Source of the DNA: an uncultured Verrucomicrobiota bacterium
GTDB taxonomy: Bacteria > Verrucomicrobiota > Verrucomicrobiia > Limisphaerales > UBA9464
Assembly (NCBI GenBank): GCA_903821635.1
Contig: CAIJLV010000075.1
Location: 1-64,000, forward strand
Length of the DNA stretch: 64,000 nucleotides
Direction of reading: 5' to 3'
Shown here: one piece after another, positions 1-8,415 of the stretch
Numbering within the stretch: position 1 is the stretch's first letter
Layout: every line of letters starts with the position of its first letter
Notes under the pieces: generated by a model
What the model saw: the letters and a program-made list of their open reading frames with translations, nothing else
Databases searched by the model: none
Told to the model about the DNA's origin: nothing
Translations under genes and position numbers: made by a program

Positions 1-2243
1 GCAACAACGCCGAGGCTCAACCGCGCTCACCGGTCGAGCAACTTCGATCCTTTACCGTGCCCGCCGGGTTTTCCGTCGAACTCGTCGCCAGCGAGGACAC
101 CGGCTTGCCCAAGCCGGTGAACGTCAGCTTCGACGACGCCGGCCGGATGTGGTCCATGACCGCCACCGAGTATCCCCGGGATCAGGACCCCGGCATTTGG
201 CAAACCGCCGGCCATGACCGCGTCGTCGTGTTTGACCAACCGCTCGCTCCCGGCCCCCACCCAGCTCGCACCTTTGCCGACGGCATGGTGCTGCCCATGA
301 GCGTGCTCCCCTACCGCAACGGGGCCATCGTTGCCCAAGGGCCGGAGATTCTTTTTCTGGAAGACACCGATGGCGATGGTCGCGCCAACCGCCGAAAGGT
401 GCTTTTGCGCGGCTTCGGCGTGCAGGATACCCACACGCTACCGCACCAACTGGAATTTCTGCCGGGCAACTGGATCGTCTTTTCCCAAGGCGTGCTCAAC
501 AACGGCACGGCGGTCACCACCACCGGCAAGCAGGTGAATTTTGACAAGACGGTCATCGCCCGCTTCCGGCCCGACGGCTCCGACCTCGAAGTCATCGGCG
601 CCGGCCTCAATAACATCTGGTGCTGGGTGCAAGACCGCGTCGGGCGCGTATTCATCCACGAGGCCAACGACTTTGGCTACAGCCTCGTCCCCTTCGAACC
701 CGACACCACCTACCCGAGCTTCATCAAGCGACTGATCCATCCCGCTTCGCCCTACCATCCGCCCACCGCGCCCAACCTGAGCTTGGGCGGCACCGGTTTT
801 TCCGGACTGGCGCTTTCCGACGACCGCGCCGGTTCCTTCCCCAACCCTTGGCACGACGTCCTGTTCGTCGCGAACCCCATCACCCGGAAGATCAACACCG
901 TCGCCGCCACCCTAGGCGATAATGGCGTGTATCGCTTCGAGCAACTGCCGGATTTCGTTTCCAGCGACGACGAATTCTTCCGGCCCGTGGCAATCCGCTT
1001 CGGCCCCGACGGCTGCCTCTACATCGTGGATTGGTATAACCGCATCATCTCCCACAACGAGATCGACCGAAACCATCCCGCCCGCGACAAAACCCGCGGT
1101 CGAATCTGGCGCGTGCGCCACGAAAGCCAGACCCGCCGCACCGCGCCCAACGTCGCCGCCGCCTCGAACCGCGCCCTGCTGAAGCACCTGCAATCGCCCT
1201 CCACCTGGGAGATGCGCGCCGCTTGGCACCAAATTGTTCAGCGCAATGCCCGCGAACTCATTCCCCAACTCGTCACGCTCGCTCGGCAGCCCCGAACGGC
1301 GGACGACCTGCGCATCCACGCGCTCTGGTCGCTTGAGGGTCTCGGATATTTTAACGGCGCCTTGTTTCGCGACCTGCTCGCCAGCCGAAATTCAGAGGTT
1401 CGGCACGAGGCGGTGCGGGCTTTGTCCACCGTCCGGCCCAAGCTGACCGACGCCTTTGCCTTGCTCGCCCCACTGGCCGAGGAGCCGACCTTTCGGGTGC
1501 GTTACGAAGTGCTCCGCTTCTTCCGCGACTGCCCCGAACCCTTGACGGCCGAGCACCTCGCCTGGCTGGGCCGTTGGCGCACGACTCCCGATTTGACCCC
1601 AACGGTCAAGGGCTGGGACCGCAGCTACCTCGCCCCCGGCGGCGTGTATGAAAGCGCCTTCCAGAATCTCCTCCTGCAAATGGTCGAGGAGAAGAGCCAC
1701 GGCAAAATCACCAGCCCCGCCTCCAGTCGGTGGACGCGAGTCGTCGGTCGTGACCCCGGCAAGACTCCAGCCGAAAAACGTCTAGTCGGGGAACGAATCG
1801 CGCGCCTAGTTCAGCGCGTGGACACCGCGCCCGCCGCCGACTTCGTGCGCGGCCAGGCATTGTTCCAAAGCTCCTGTGCCGCGTGCCATTCGACCCGCAA
1901 TGACGGTTCCGGTTTTGGCCCACCCTTGGCGGGTTCGAAGAACCGCACGACCGAAGCCATTCTGACCTCTGTGCTCGATCCCAGCCAAGCCGTCGAAGGC
2001 GTCTTCCGCACCTACCACGTCGAGACCACCGACGGCGAAACTTACGAAGGCTTCTTCGGCGACGAAACCGCCGACGCCCTCACCGTGCGCTTCGCCGGCG
2101 GCACCCAGCAGGTCATCCCCGTGAAAAACATCAAGGACGCGGGCTACGTGGACGGCCAGTCCGTCATGCCCGAAGGCCTGCTCGACGCGTTGAATGACGA
2201 CCAGATTGTGGACCTTGTTCGTTACGTGCAGTCGCTGAAGTGA
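1..2243 (+). CDS. PVC-type haem-binding CxxCH protein, 5'-truncated by the window edge
   Basis: The frame is open to the left edge, so the start lies outside the window; the first visible GTG at 57 is probably internal. The N-terminal two thirds looks like the PVC 'membrane-bound dehydrogenase' beta-propeller (VPAGFSVELVASEDTGLPKP, DGDGRANRRKVLLRGFG, IVDWYNRIISHNEIDRNHPA). A HEAT-like helical part follows (RNSEVRHEAVRALSTVRPKL). The C-terminus is a class I cytochrome c domain with one CAACH site near codon 606 counted from 57 and a likely Met ligand in SVMPEGL. This matches the TIGR02604 plus TIGR02603 layout common in Planctomycetes and Verrucomicrobia, where these proteins are exported and thought to move electrons during sugar oxidation. 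The substrate is unknown. It ends with TGA and converges on the broken SUKH gene. Confidence 0.9.
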   Translation, partial: NNAEAQPRSPVEQLRSFTVPAGFSVELVASEDTGLPKPVNVSFDDAGRMWSMTATEYPRDQDPGIWQTAGHDRVVVFDQPLAPGPHPARTFADGMVLPMSVLPYRNGAIVAQGPEILFLEDTDGDGRANRRKVLLRGFGVQDTHTLPHQLEFLPGNWIVFSQGVLNNGTAVTTTGKQVNFDKTVIARFRPDGSDLEVIGAGLNNIWCWVQDRVGRVFIHEANDFGYSLVPFEPDTTYPSFIKRLIHPASPYHPPTAPNLSLGGTGFSGLALSDDRAGSFPNPWHDVLFVANPITRKINTVAATLGDNGVYRFEQLPDFVSSDDEFFRPVAIRFGPDGCLYIVDWYNRIISHNEIDRNHPARDKTRGRIWRVRHESQTRRTAPNVAAASNRALLKHLQSPSTWEMRAAWHQIVQRNARELIPQLVTLARQPRTADDLRIHALWSLEGLGYFNGALFRDLLASRNSEVRHEAVRALSTVRPKLTDAFALLAPLAEEPTFRVRYEVLRFFRDCPEPLTAEHLAWLGRWRTTPDLTPTVKGWDRSYLAPGGVYESAFQNLLLQMVEEKSHGKITSPASSRWTRVVGRDPGKTPAEKRLVGERIARLVQRVDTAPAADFVRGQALFQSSCAACHSTRNDGSGFGPPLAGSKNRTTEAILTSVLDPSQAVEGVFRTYHVETTDGETYEGFFGDETADALTVRFAGGTQQVIPVKNIKDAGYVDGQSVMPEGLLDALNDDQIVDLVRYVQSLK

Positions 2244-2320
2244 CGGCAGCCAGCGCGGAGTCGCCAAGCCCGAAACGGTGGCTTTCCAGTCGCCGAGCTG
2301 CTTCGCCCCAGCCGCATATC

Positions 2321-2866
2321 CTAAGTCGTGCCGTAGTCATACGGCGTAAAGAAGGGCTCGTCGGGCTCCCAGATCAAGTCCCGCAACTCGGCCCTTTTCA
2401 CTAAAAAATCGCGCCGATACAGCCGAAGGAACCATTCGGCGAATGGCAGCCCGATGCAGCAGAGCTCATTGGCTTCGATGTCCCAGAGCACAACGGATTC
2501 ATTCTGCTCACCCACTGGATTGAACAGGATAACGACGTCGGTGCACAGGTGCCCTAGTTCCACGCAACCGCCGGTGTCCGGATAAAGCACAAGTTTGCCC
2601 GGAGGAATACGCCAACCCAAGTTGGACCTGAATTGCACCATCTGGCTTGCCGACAGACTAAAAGCCGGGTGCGGCGAAAGCGGGTTAAGGAGAAATGCCT
2701 CACCAAAGTAGCCGCTCCCACTGGCGGTCACCAACACTTTGAAGTCAGCCGGCAGTGAAGTGTTTAGCTCCGCTTCCGCCCGGCCCCATTACTGGGTGGT
2801 CGGCTGATTGAATCTGCGAAGGTCTTTAACCGCCTCCTCGATTGAAGCCCAGTTGTCGGTGCGCAT
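2321..2866 (-). pseudogene. SUKH (SMI1/KNR4-like) immunity-type gene interrupted by an in-frame TAA
   Basis: Read from the ATG at 2864-2866, the frame gives MRTDNWASIEEAVKDLRRF, then NQPTTQ, a TAA at 2789-2791, then WGRAEAELNTSLPADFKVLV in the same frame and on to a TAG at 2321. Without the stop it would be a 181-codon protein with the normal SUKH layout: an N-terminal Trp helix, E..L...LP.DF, a Gly-rich turn and a WFLRLYRRDFL-like C-terminal part. SUKH proteins usually neutralise polymorphic or contact-dependent toxins. No toxin gene is adjacent. A shorter product from the GTG at 2737 (138 aa) would lack the first helix. The gene may be a pseudogene, or the stop may be a base-call error. The SUKH assignment is by pattern only. 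Confidence 0.6.
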
Positions 2867-2920
2867 TGGGGAACCTTGGTTGCGCTATGATAGTGGAATC
2901 AATCCGGCAAAGGCGAACAG

Positions 2921-3685
2921 TCACAGCCTGGCACTTCCACCCGCACGAAACTGCGTCGGGGTCACCCCGGTCAGGGCGCGGAAGGTCCGGGTGAAGGCGC
3001 TGTGGTCGTAGAAGCCGCAGGCCAGCGCGATGGCGGCCACGGTCTGTTCCGTCTCGCGCAGCAGGCGCGACGCGGCGGCGACGCGGGTCTTCGCGATGAA
3101 CTGGCTGGGGGTGAGCCCGAAGAACCGTTTCATCAGGCGCGCAAACCGGGGCGGGGCCAGTTGCGCGCGCCGGGCCAGGGCCGAGGGCGTGACGGGTTCG
3201 GCGAGGTGGTTCTCGAAATGTTCGAGGGCGGCGGCGAACTCGACGGGGATCTCGCGGGTCCCGATGGGCGCCCGCACGTCGCGCGAGATGCCGATCAGGC
3301 CGATGATCTTTCCGTCGGCGTCACGCATCGGCAGCTTGGTGGTGAGGCACCAGCCGGGCTTGTGCGGGGTAGACCAGTGCAGTTCGAGGTGGTCTAGGAG
3401 CGGGCGGCCGGTCCGCAGCACGGCCGCGTCCTGCGCGGCGGGGATGCGGCCAAACTCGCCGGGACAGATCTCGCTGGGCCGCTTGCCGAGCACCTGGGAC
3501 TTGTGGCGCAGCCCATGCCGTTCGACCAGCGAGGTGTTGACCACCCGATACCGCCCCGCCGCATCCTTGATGAAGAACGCCACGTCCGGCGCCTGGTCAA
3601 AGAGGCTTTCCAACAGCGCGACGTCCACCGGCGCCGGAACGCCGGGAACGGCGGCGGCGAGCTGCTTCACTGGGCAAGTTTTCAC
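2921..3685 (-). CDS. PAS-domain AraC-family transcriptional regulator
   Basis: A 254-aa protein with a GTG start. Residues about 25-140 look like a PAS fold (LFDQAPDVAFFIKDAAGRYR, then GKIIGLIGISRDV). Residues about 150-250 form a two-helix-turn-helix AraC domain (TPSALARRAQLAPPRFARLM and ALACGFYDHSAFTRTFRALT, then GVTPTQFR). The PAS domain presumably senses a small ligand or redox state, and the C-terminus binds DNA. Only 57 bp separate it from the divergent operon starting at 3743, the usual arrangement for a local activator. Control of that operon is an inference; no operator could be proven. Confidence 0.92.
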   Translation of the reverse strand: MKTCPVKQLAAAVPGVPAPVDVALLESLFDQAPDVAFFIKDAAGRYRVVNTSLVERHGLRHKSQVLGKRPSEICPGEFGRIPAAQDAAVLRTGRPLLDHLELHWSTPHKPGWCLTTKLPMRDADGKIIGLIGISRDVRAPIGTREIPVEFAAALEHFENHLAEPVTPSALARRAQLAPPRFARLMKRFFGLTPSQFIAKTRVAAASRLLRETEQTVAAIALACGFYDHSAFTRTFRALTGVTPTQFRAGGSARL

Positions 3686-3742
3686 GGCTGGGTGTCATTC
3701 AACTCCAAGACGGCGGACGAGGCCAAACGTAAAACCTATCCC
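3686..3742. promoter_or_regulatory. Divergent control region between the AraC regulator and the 3743-15189 operon
   Basis: This 57-bp spacer lies between the GTG of the regulator and the ATG of the first operon gene, so promoters for both directions must lie here or inside the gene ends. I see no convincing -35/-10 pair or repeated AraC half-sites. The call rests on geometry only. Confidence 0.4.
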
Positions 3743-5050
3743 ATGACAGCACTCCCTTCCCGCGCCCACGCCCGGGGGCGTTCCCCGGCCGTTGGGGCCC
3801 TCGCGCGGTGCCTGATCGTCGGGGTGTGCCTCGGGGTGGGATGGGTTGCCACCGCGGCACCGCGACCGCTCAAGGTCTTCATCCTAGCCGGCCAGTCGAA
3901 CATGGAAGGACACGCGCGGGTCGAGACCTTTGACTACCTCGGTGATGACCCGGCGACGGCGCCGCTGTTGAAAATGATGCGCGGCCCGGATGGCAGGCCG
4001 GCGGTGTGCGACGGTGCGTGGATTTCGTATTTCACCGGCCACTACGACGGGAGCGCCAACGGCGAGGGACTGGGCAAGCTCACCGCTGGGTTTGGTGCGA
4101 GAGGGGACAAGCCGACGGAGGACGGCGGGAAGATCGGGCCGGAGTTCACGTTTGGCCTCACGATGGACGCCGCGTTTGCGGAACCGGTGCTGCTCATCAA
4201 GATCGCGTGGGGCGGGAAAAGCCTGCACACGGATTTCCGGCCGCCGAGCGCGGGCCCGTATGAGCTGAACGACTACCAACGGAAGCTCTACTACGGTCCA
4301 CCCGGACACGGTGTGCCCAAGAACATGGACCAATGGTTCGCGGAGAAGAAGCAGGACACCGGGCGCTTCTACCGGCTGATGATTGAACATGTGAAAACAG
4401 TCCTCGCCGACCCGGCCCGGATCGTCCCCGGCTACGACAAGGCGCAAGGCTACGAGTTGGCGGGCTTCGTCTGGTTGCAAGGGTTCAACGACATGGTGGA
4501 CGGCCACGTGTATCCGGCGCATGGCCAGCCGGGCCGGTTCGACCGCTACGGTGAGTGGCTCGCACATTTCATCCGCGACGTGCGGCGGGAGGTGGGCGCG
4601 CCGAAGCTGCCGTTCGTCATTGGCGTGCTGGGCGTCGGCGGACTGAACGCCGACAAGGACACCGTCGAGTTTCGCAAGGCGATGGCGGCCCCGGCGGCGA
4701 TGGCGGAATTTGCGGGCAACGTCCTCGCCGTGGAGACCGCGCCGTTCTGGTCCGAGGAACTTGGGGCCATCGACCGGAAGCGCGAGCAAGTGGGCCAGAT
4801 GGGCTGGTTCCTCGACTCGAAGCACAAGGGGCACGCGAACGCCGACGGCAAGATGACCGACGAAATGAAGCGGGCGTTCCTGAAGAAGTATGAGGCCGAA
4901 CTCATCAGCCCCGCCGAGGAGGCGCTCTGGAAACGCGGCGCCTCCAACGCCGGCTACCACTACCTCGGCTGCGCGAAGACCTTCGCACTCATGGGCCAGG
5001 CCTTTGCCGAAACGAACCTGCGGATGCTGCGCGTCCCAAGCACACCGTGA
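3743..5050 (+). CDS. Secreted GQSN-type carbohydrate acetylesterase (SASA family)
   Basis: The open frame runs further upstream but overlaps the regulator gene there. I chose ATG 3743 because it is directly followed by a long signal peptide (ALARCLIVGVCLGVGWVATA). The 435-aa product has the family block VFILAGQSNMEGH with the likely nucleophile Ser52, and conserved blocks later (KIAWGGKSL, GFVWLQGFNDMVD). SASA enzymes of the SGNH type remove O-acetyl groups from sialic acids or plant polysaccharides. The C-terminus (YHYLGCAKTFALMGQAFAE) is typical of the planctomycete/verrucomicrobial version. It is the first gene of the operon; its TGA overlaps the next ATG by one base. Confidence 0.88.
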   Translation: MTALPSRAHARGRSPAVGALARCLIVGVCLGVGWVATAAPRPLKVFILAGQSNMEGHARVETFDYLGDDPATAPLLKMMRGPDGRPAVCDGAWISYFTGHYDGSANGEGLGKLTAGFGARGDKPTEDGGKIGPEFTFGLTMDAAFAEPVLLIKIAWGGKSLHTDFRPPSAGPYELNDYQRKLYYGPPGHGVPKNMDQWFAEKKQDTGRFYRLMIEHVKTVLADPARIVPGYDKAQGYELAGFVWLQGFNDMVDGHVYPAHGQPGRFDRYGEWLAHFIRDVRREVGAPKLPFVIGVLGVGGLNADKDTVEFRKAMAAPAAMAEFAGNVLAVETAPFWSEELGAIDRKREQVGQMGWFLDSKHKGHANADGKMTDEMKRAFLKKYEAELISPAEEALWKRGASNAGYHYLGCAKTFALMGQAFAETNLRMLRVPSTP

Positions 5051-8000
5051 TGAAGAGACCCTTCCCGCTGCTCATCGGGATCGTGCTGCTGGGCTGGGTC
5101 CTAGCCGCCGCGGAGGCACCGCTTCCGAAGCTGCAATTCATCAACGGCAGCGCGCAGACCGTGGACATCTTCCGGCTCAAATCCGCCACGGAACGCGTGC
5201 CGAATGGCTCCCTCGCGTCGGGCGAGAACACCGTCATCACGACCACGCTCGGTCATCGCTTCGCGGTCGTGGGTCGGGACGACCAATCCGAGCTCATCGT
5301 GACGAGCGAAGTGCCGGTGCAGGCGATGCGGTTCGACCCGCCGGACGCGGACGGCATCCCGGCGTTTTACCCACAGCGAATGAAGGTGGGCGGGTTTCCG
5401 ATTGTCGCCTCGGCGCAGGTGAATCCCTACGCGCTCAGGGAAGCGGCCTATCTCGTGGACCTGATGCTAGCACAGCGGCCGGATGTGCGCGCGGCGATGG
5501 TCCGGAGCGGCGCCCGGCTCTGTATTCTGGCGTGGAACGAATTCACCACCGACCAGCCCGAATGGCGGTGGCTTGCCAAGGATCCGGTGCCCGGATTTCC
5601 AGGCGTCTCCCCCCGCGCCTACTACGATGCCCGCGCGCGCGGGATGGGCGGCAGCGCCACCGACCCGTTCTGTTCCTGCGGCGAGGAGAATCTGCTGGGC
5701 CACCCCGGCGACCCGTATTCGACCGAGAACATCCTCATCCATGAACTGGCCCACAACATCCACCTACGCGGCATGGCGAACGTGGATCCCGGCTTCGACG
5801 CCCGCGTGAAGGCGGCTTACGACGCGGCGAAGACAGCGGGGTTGTGGCGGGGAAAATACGCGTCGGTGAATCACCACGAGTATTTCGCCGAGGGCGTGCA
5901 GAGTTGGTTCGACGACAACCGCGAGAACGACCACGACCACAACCACGTCAACACGCGCGCTGAGTTGCTCGAATACGACCCCGGACTGGCCGCGCTATGT
6001 CGCGAGGTCTTTGGTGACACCGTTCTGAAATACACCAAGCCGGCGACCCGCTTCACGGGCCATCTCGCGGGCTACGATCCGGCAAGGGCGCCGAAGTTCG
6101 AATGGCCGGAGCGGCTGCAACTCGCGAAGGCCGCCATCCGTCGCCAGGCCGAAGAACGTTCACGAACGGGCGAGGCGGCGACCCCTCGTCCTCAACCGGA
6201 CACCACAGATCCCTCCCTGCTGACCCTAGACCGCATTTTTGCGTCCGAGGAGTTCGGCGAGGAAAGGCCCGCTCGCTTGCGTTGGAGTCGGCGCATGTCG
6301 GACTACTTCACGCTGGAGACTCCAGCCGCGGGCGGCGCGGGCCGTGATCTGGTGCGCCACGACCCAGCCAGCGGTCGGCGGGAAATTGTCGTTCCGGCCA
6401 GCGCCTTCATCCCGGAGGGCAAGGCCGCGCCGCTGAACGTCGAGGCGTTCGAGTTCTCGGCTGATGAATCGAAGCTGCTGCTCTACACCGGCAGCCGGCG
6501 CGTCTGGCGACGCAACACCCGCGGCGATTACTGGGTGCTGGACGTGGCGACGCACTCACTGCGCCAACTCGGTGGCGACGCGGCGCCGGCGACGCTCATG
6601 TTCGCCAAGTTCTCGCCAGACGGCTCGCGGGTCGCCTACGTCCGCGAAAACAACTTATATGTGCAGGAACTGCGCCGGCTGCGCGTCACGGCCCTGACCA
6701 CCGACGGCTCGGCCACGCGCATCAACGGCACGGCGGACTGGGTGAACGAGGAAGAATTGGACATCCGCGACGGCTTCCGCTGGAGCCCGGACGGACGCTC
6801 AATCGCCTTCTGGCAGTTCGACCTCAGCGGCGTCCGCCAGTTCCAGCTCCTCGACAACACCGCGGGCAATTATCCGAAGATCACTTCCTTTCCCTATCCC
6901 AAGGTGGGCGAGACCAACTCGGCCACGCGCCTAGGCGTGGTGGCCGCCACCGGAGGCCGGGTGCGCTGGCTCCGGATTCCCGGCGACCCACGGGCACATT
7001 ATCTGCCCCACTTGGAGTGGACGCCTGACGGCGCCCTCCTCCTCCAGCAGTTCAATCGTCTCCAAAACACGAATCTCGTGATGGTCGCCGACCGCAGGAC
7101 CGGCGCGACGCGCATGGTGCTGCGCGAGACGGACCCCGCGTGGGTGGACAACCTGAATCCGTTCCGCCTGCTGAATCCGGGGGAGGGATTTGTCTGGCTG
7201 AGCGAACGCGACGGCTGGCGGCAAGCCTACCGCTCGGACATGGACGGCAAGTCATTCACCCGGATCACGGACGGCGACTTCGACGTGATCGCGATTGAGG
7301 CTCAGGACAACGCCGCCGGCTGGCTTTATTATGCCGCCTCGCCGGACGCCCCCACCCAGCGCCACCTTTACCGGACCCGCCTGACCGGCGGCCCGGCCGA
7401 GCGCCTCTCGCCCGAGAGGCAGCCCGGTTGGCACACCTATGACATTTCGCCGGACTGCCGTTGGGCGGTGCATACTTGGTCCACGTTCACCACGCCGCCG
7501 ATAGTGGAACTGGTCAGCCTGCCCGATCACAGGCCAGTGCGGGTGCTGGCCGACAACCGGAGGCTGCGCGAGAAGTTGTCCGCGCTGAAGCAGCCTGCGA
7601 CCGAGTTCCTGAAGCTCGACCTCGGCGAGGGAGTTTCCCTCGACGCCTGGTGCATCCGGCCGCCGGCGCCCGATCCGGGGGGCAAACATCCGCTGTTGAT
7701 CCATGTCTATGGTGAACCGGCCGGGCAGACGGTGAAGGACTCGTGGGGCGGGTCGCGCGGCTTGTGGCACTGGATGCTCGCCCAGCAGGGCTACCTAGTG
7801 GCGAGCGTGGACAATCGCGGCACCGCCGCACCGCGCGGCCGCGCTTGGCGGCGGAGTATCCACCGCCAGATTGGCATCCTCGCAACGCAGGACCAGGCCG
7901 CCGCCGTGCGCACGATGCTCCGACGCTGGCCAGAGGCCGATGCCGGGCGCGTGGGCGTCTGGGGCTGGAGCGGCGGCGGCAGCATGAGCCTAAACGCCAT

Positions 8001-8415
8001 TTTTCGTCATCCCGACTTGTATTCCACGGCGATCGCCGTCGCCCCGAACGCGAACCAGTTGCTCTACGACACGATTTACCAGGAGCGCTACATGGGCTTG
8101 CCGGGCGACAACGCCGAGGGCTACCGCGACGGTTCGCCGCTGACGCATGCACGGCACCTGCGGGGGAACCTGCTCCTCGTCCATGGCACCGGCGACGACA
8201 ACGGCCACTATCAGGGCACGGAAATGCTGATGAACGAGCTCATCGCCCGGAACAGGCCGTTCACCGTGATGCCGTATCCCAACCGCTCGCACGGCATCTC
8301 CGAAGGGACCAACACCGTCCGGCACTTCTACGGCACGCTCACCCGCTACCTGCAGGAGCATTTGCCCGCCGGCGCGAATCGGAAGAACTCCGAACAGGGA
8401 AAGGATGAACGGTGA
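5050..8415 (+). CDS. Fusion protein: VHL-beta-like domain, HExxH metallopeptidase and DPP-IV-type S9 peptidase
   Basis: A 1121-aa exported protein with signal peptide MKRPFPLLIGIVLLGWVLAA. Residues about 25-95 resemble the von Hippel-Lindau beta domain (LPKLQFINGSAQTVDIFRL). Residues about 110-365 form a zinc peptidase with HELAH at 231-235 and a distal EYFAEG at 277, like the anthrax lethal-factor C-terminal (ATLF) group. After a Pro/Thr linker near 385-400 comes an S9B peptidase: beta-propeller strands (SPDGSRVAYVRENNLYV, SPDGRSIAFWQFDLSG), then an alpha/beta hydrolase with Ser974 in GWSGGGS, Asp1049 in GTGDDN and His1081 in RSHG. DPP-IV relatives remove X-Pro dipeptides. ATG 5050 is preferred to GTG 5047. 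The S9 part is certain; the VHL-like call is moderate. Confidence 0.85.
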   Translation: MKRPFPLLIGIVLLGWVLAAAEAPLPKLQFINGSAQTVDIFRLKSATERVPNGSLASGENTVITTTLGHRFAVVGRDDQSELIVTSEVPVQAMRFDPPDADGIPAFYPQRMKVGGFPIVASAQVNPYALREAAYLVDLMLAQRPDVRAAMVRSGARLCILAWNEFTTDQPEWRWLAKDPVPGFPGVSPRAYYDARARGMGGSATDPFCSCGEENLLGHPGDPYSTENILIHELAHNIHLRGMANVDPGFDARVKAAYDAAKTAGLWRGKYASVNHHEYFAEGVQSWFDDNRENDHDHNHVNTRAELLEYDPGLAALCREVFGDTVLKYTKPATRFTGHLAGYDPARAPKFEWPERLQLAKAAIRRQAEERSRTGEAATPRPQPDTTDPSLLTLDRIFASEEFGEERPARLRWSRRMSDYFTLETPAAGGAGRDLVRHDPASGRREIVVPASAFIPEGKAAPLNVEAFEFSADESKLLLYTGSRRVWRRNTRGDYWVLDVATHSLRQLGGDAAPATLMFAKFSPDGSRVAYVRENNLYVQELRRLRVTALTTDGSATRINGTADWVNEEELDIRDGFRWSPDGRSIAFWQFDLSGVRQFQLLDNTAGNYPKITSFPYPKVGETNSATRLGVVAATGGRVRWLRIPGDPRAHYLPHLEWTPDGALLLQQFNRLQNTNLVMVADRRTGATRMVLRETDPAWVDNLNPFRLLNPGEGFVWLSERDGWRQAYRSDMDGKSFTRITDGDFDVIAIEAQDNAAGWLYYAASPDAPTQRHLYRTRLTGGPAERLSPERQPGWHTYDISPDCRWAVHTWSTFTTPPIVELVSLPDHRPVRVLADNRRLREKLSALKQPATEFLKLDLGEGVSLDAWCIRPPAPDPGGKHPLLIHVYGEPAGQTVKDSWGGSRGLWHWMLAQQGYLVASVDNRGTAAPRGRAWRRSIHRQIGILATQDQAAAVRTMLRRWPEADAGRVGVWGWSGGGSMSLNAIFRHPDLYSTAIAVAPNANQLLYDTIYQERYMGLPGDNAEGYRDGSPLTHARHLRGNLLLVHGTGDDNGHYQGTEMLMNELIARNRPFTVMPYPNRSHGISEGTNTVRHFYGTLTRYLQEHLPAGANRKNSEQGKDER

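Noticed and set aside
3884..4960. Long minus-strand open frame opposite the GQSN esterase
   Set aside because: Antisense frame in GC-rich coding DNA with His/Arg/Val-rich low-information translation; the plus strand has clear family motifs.
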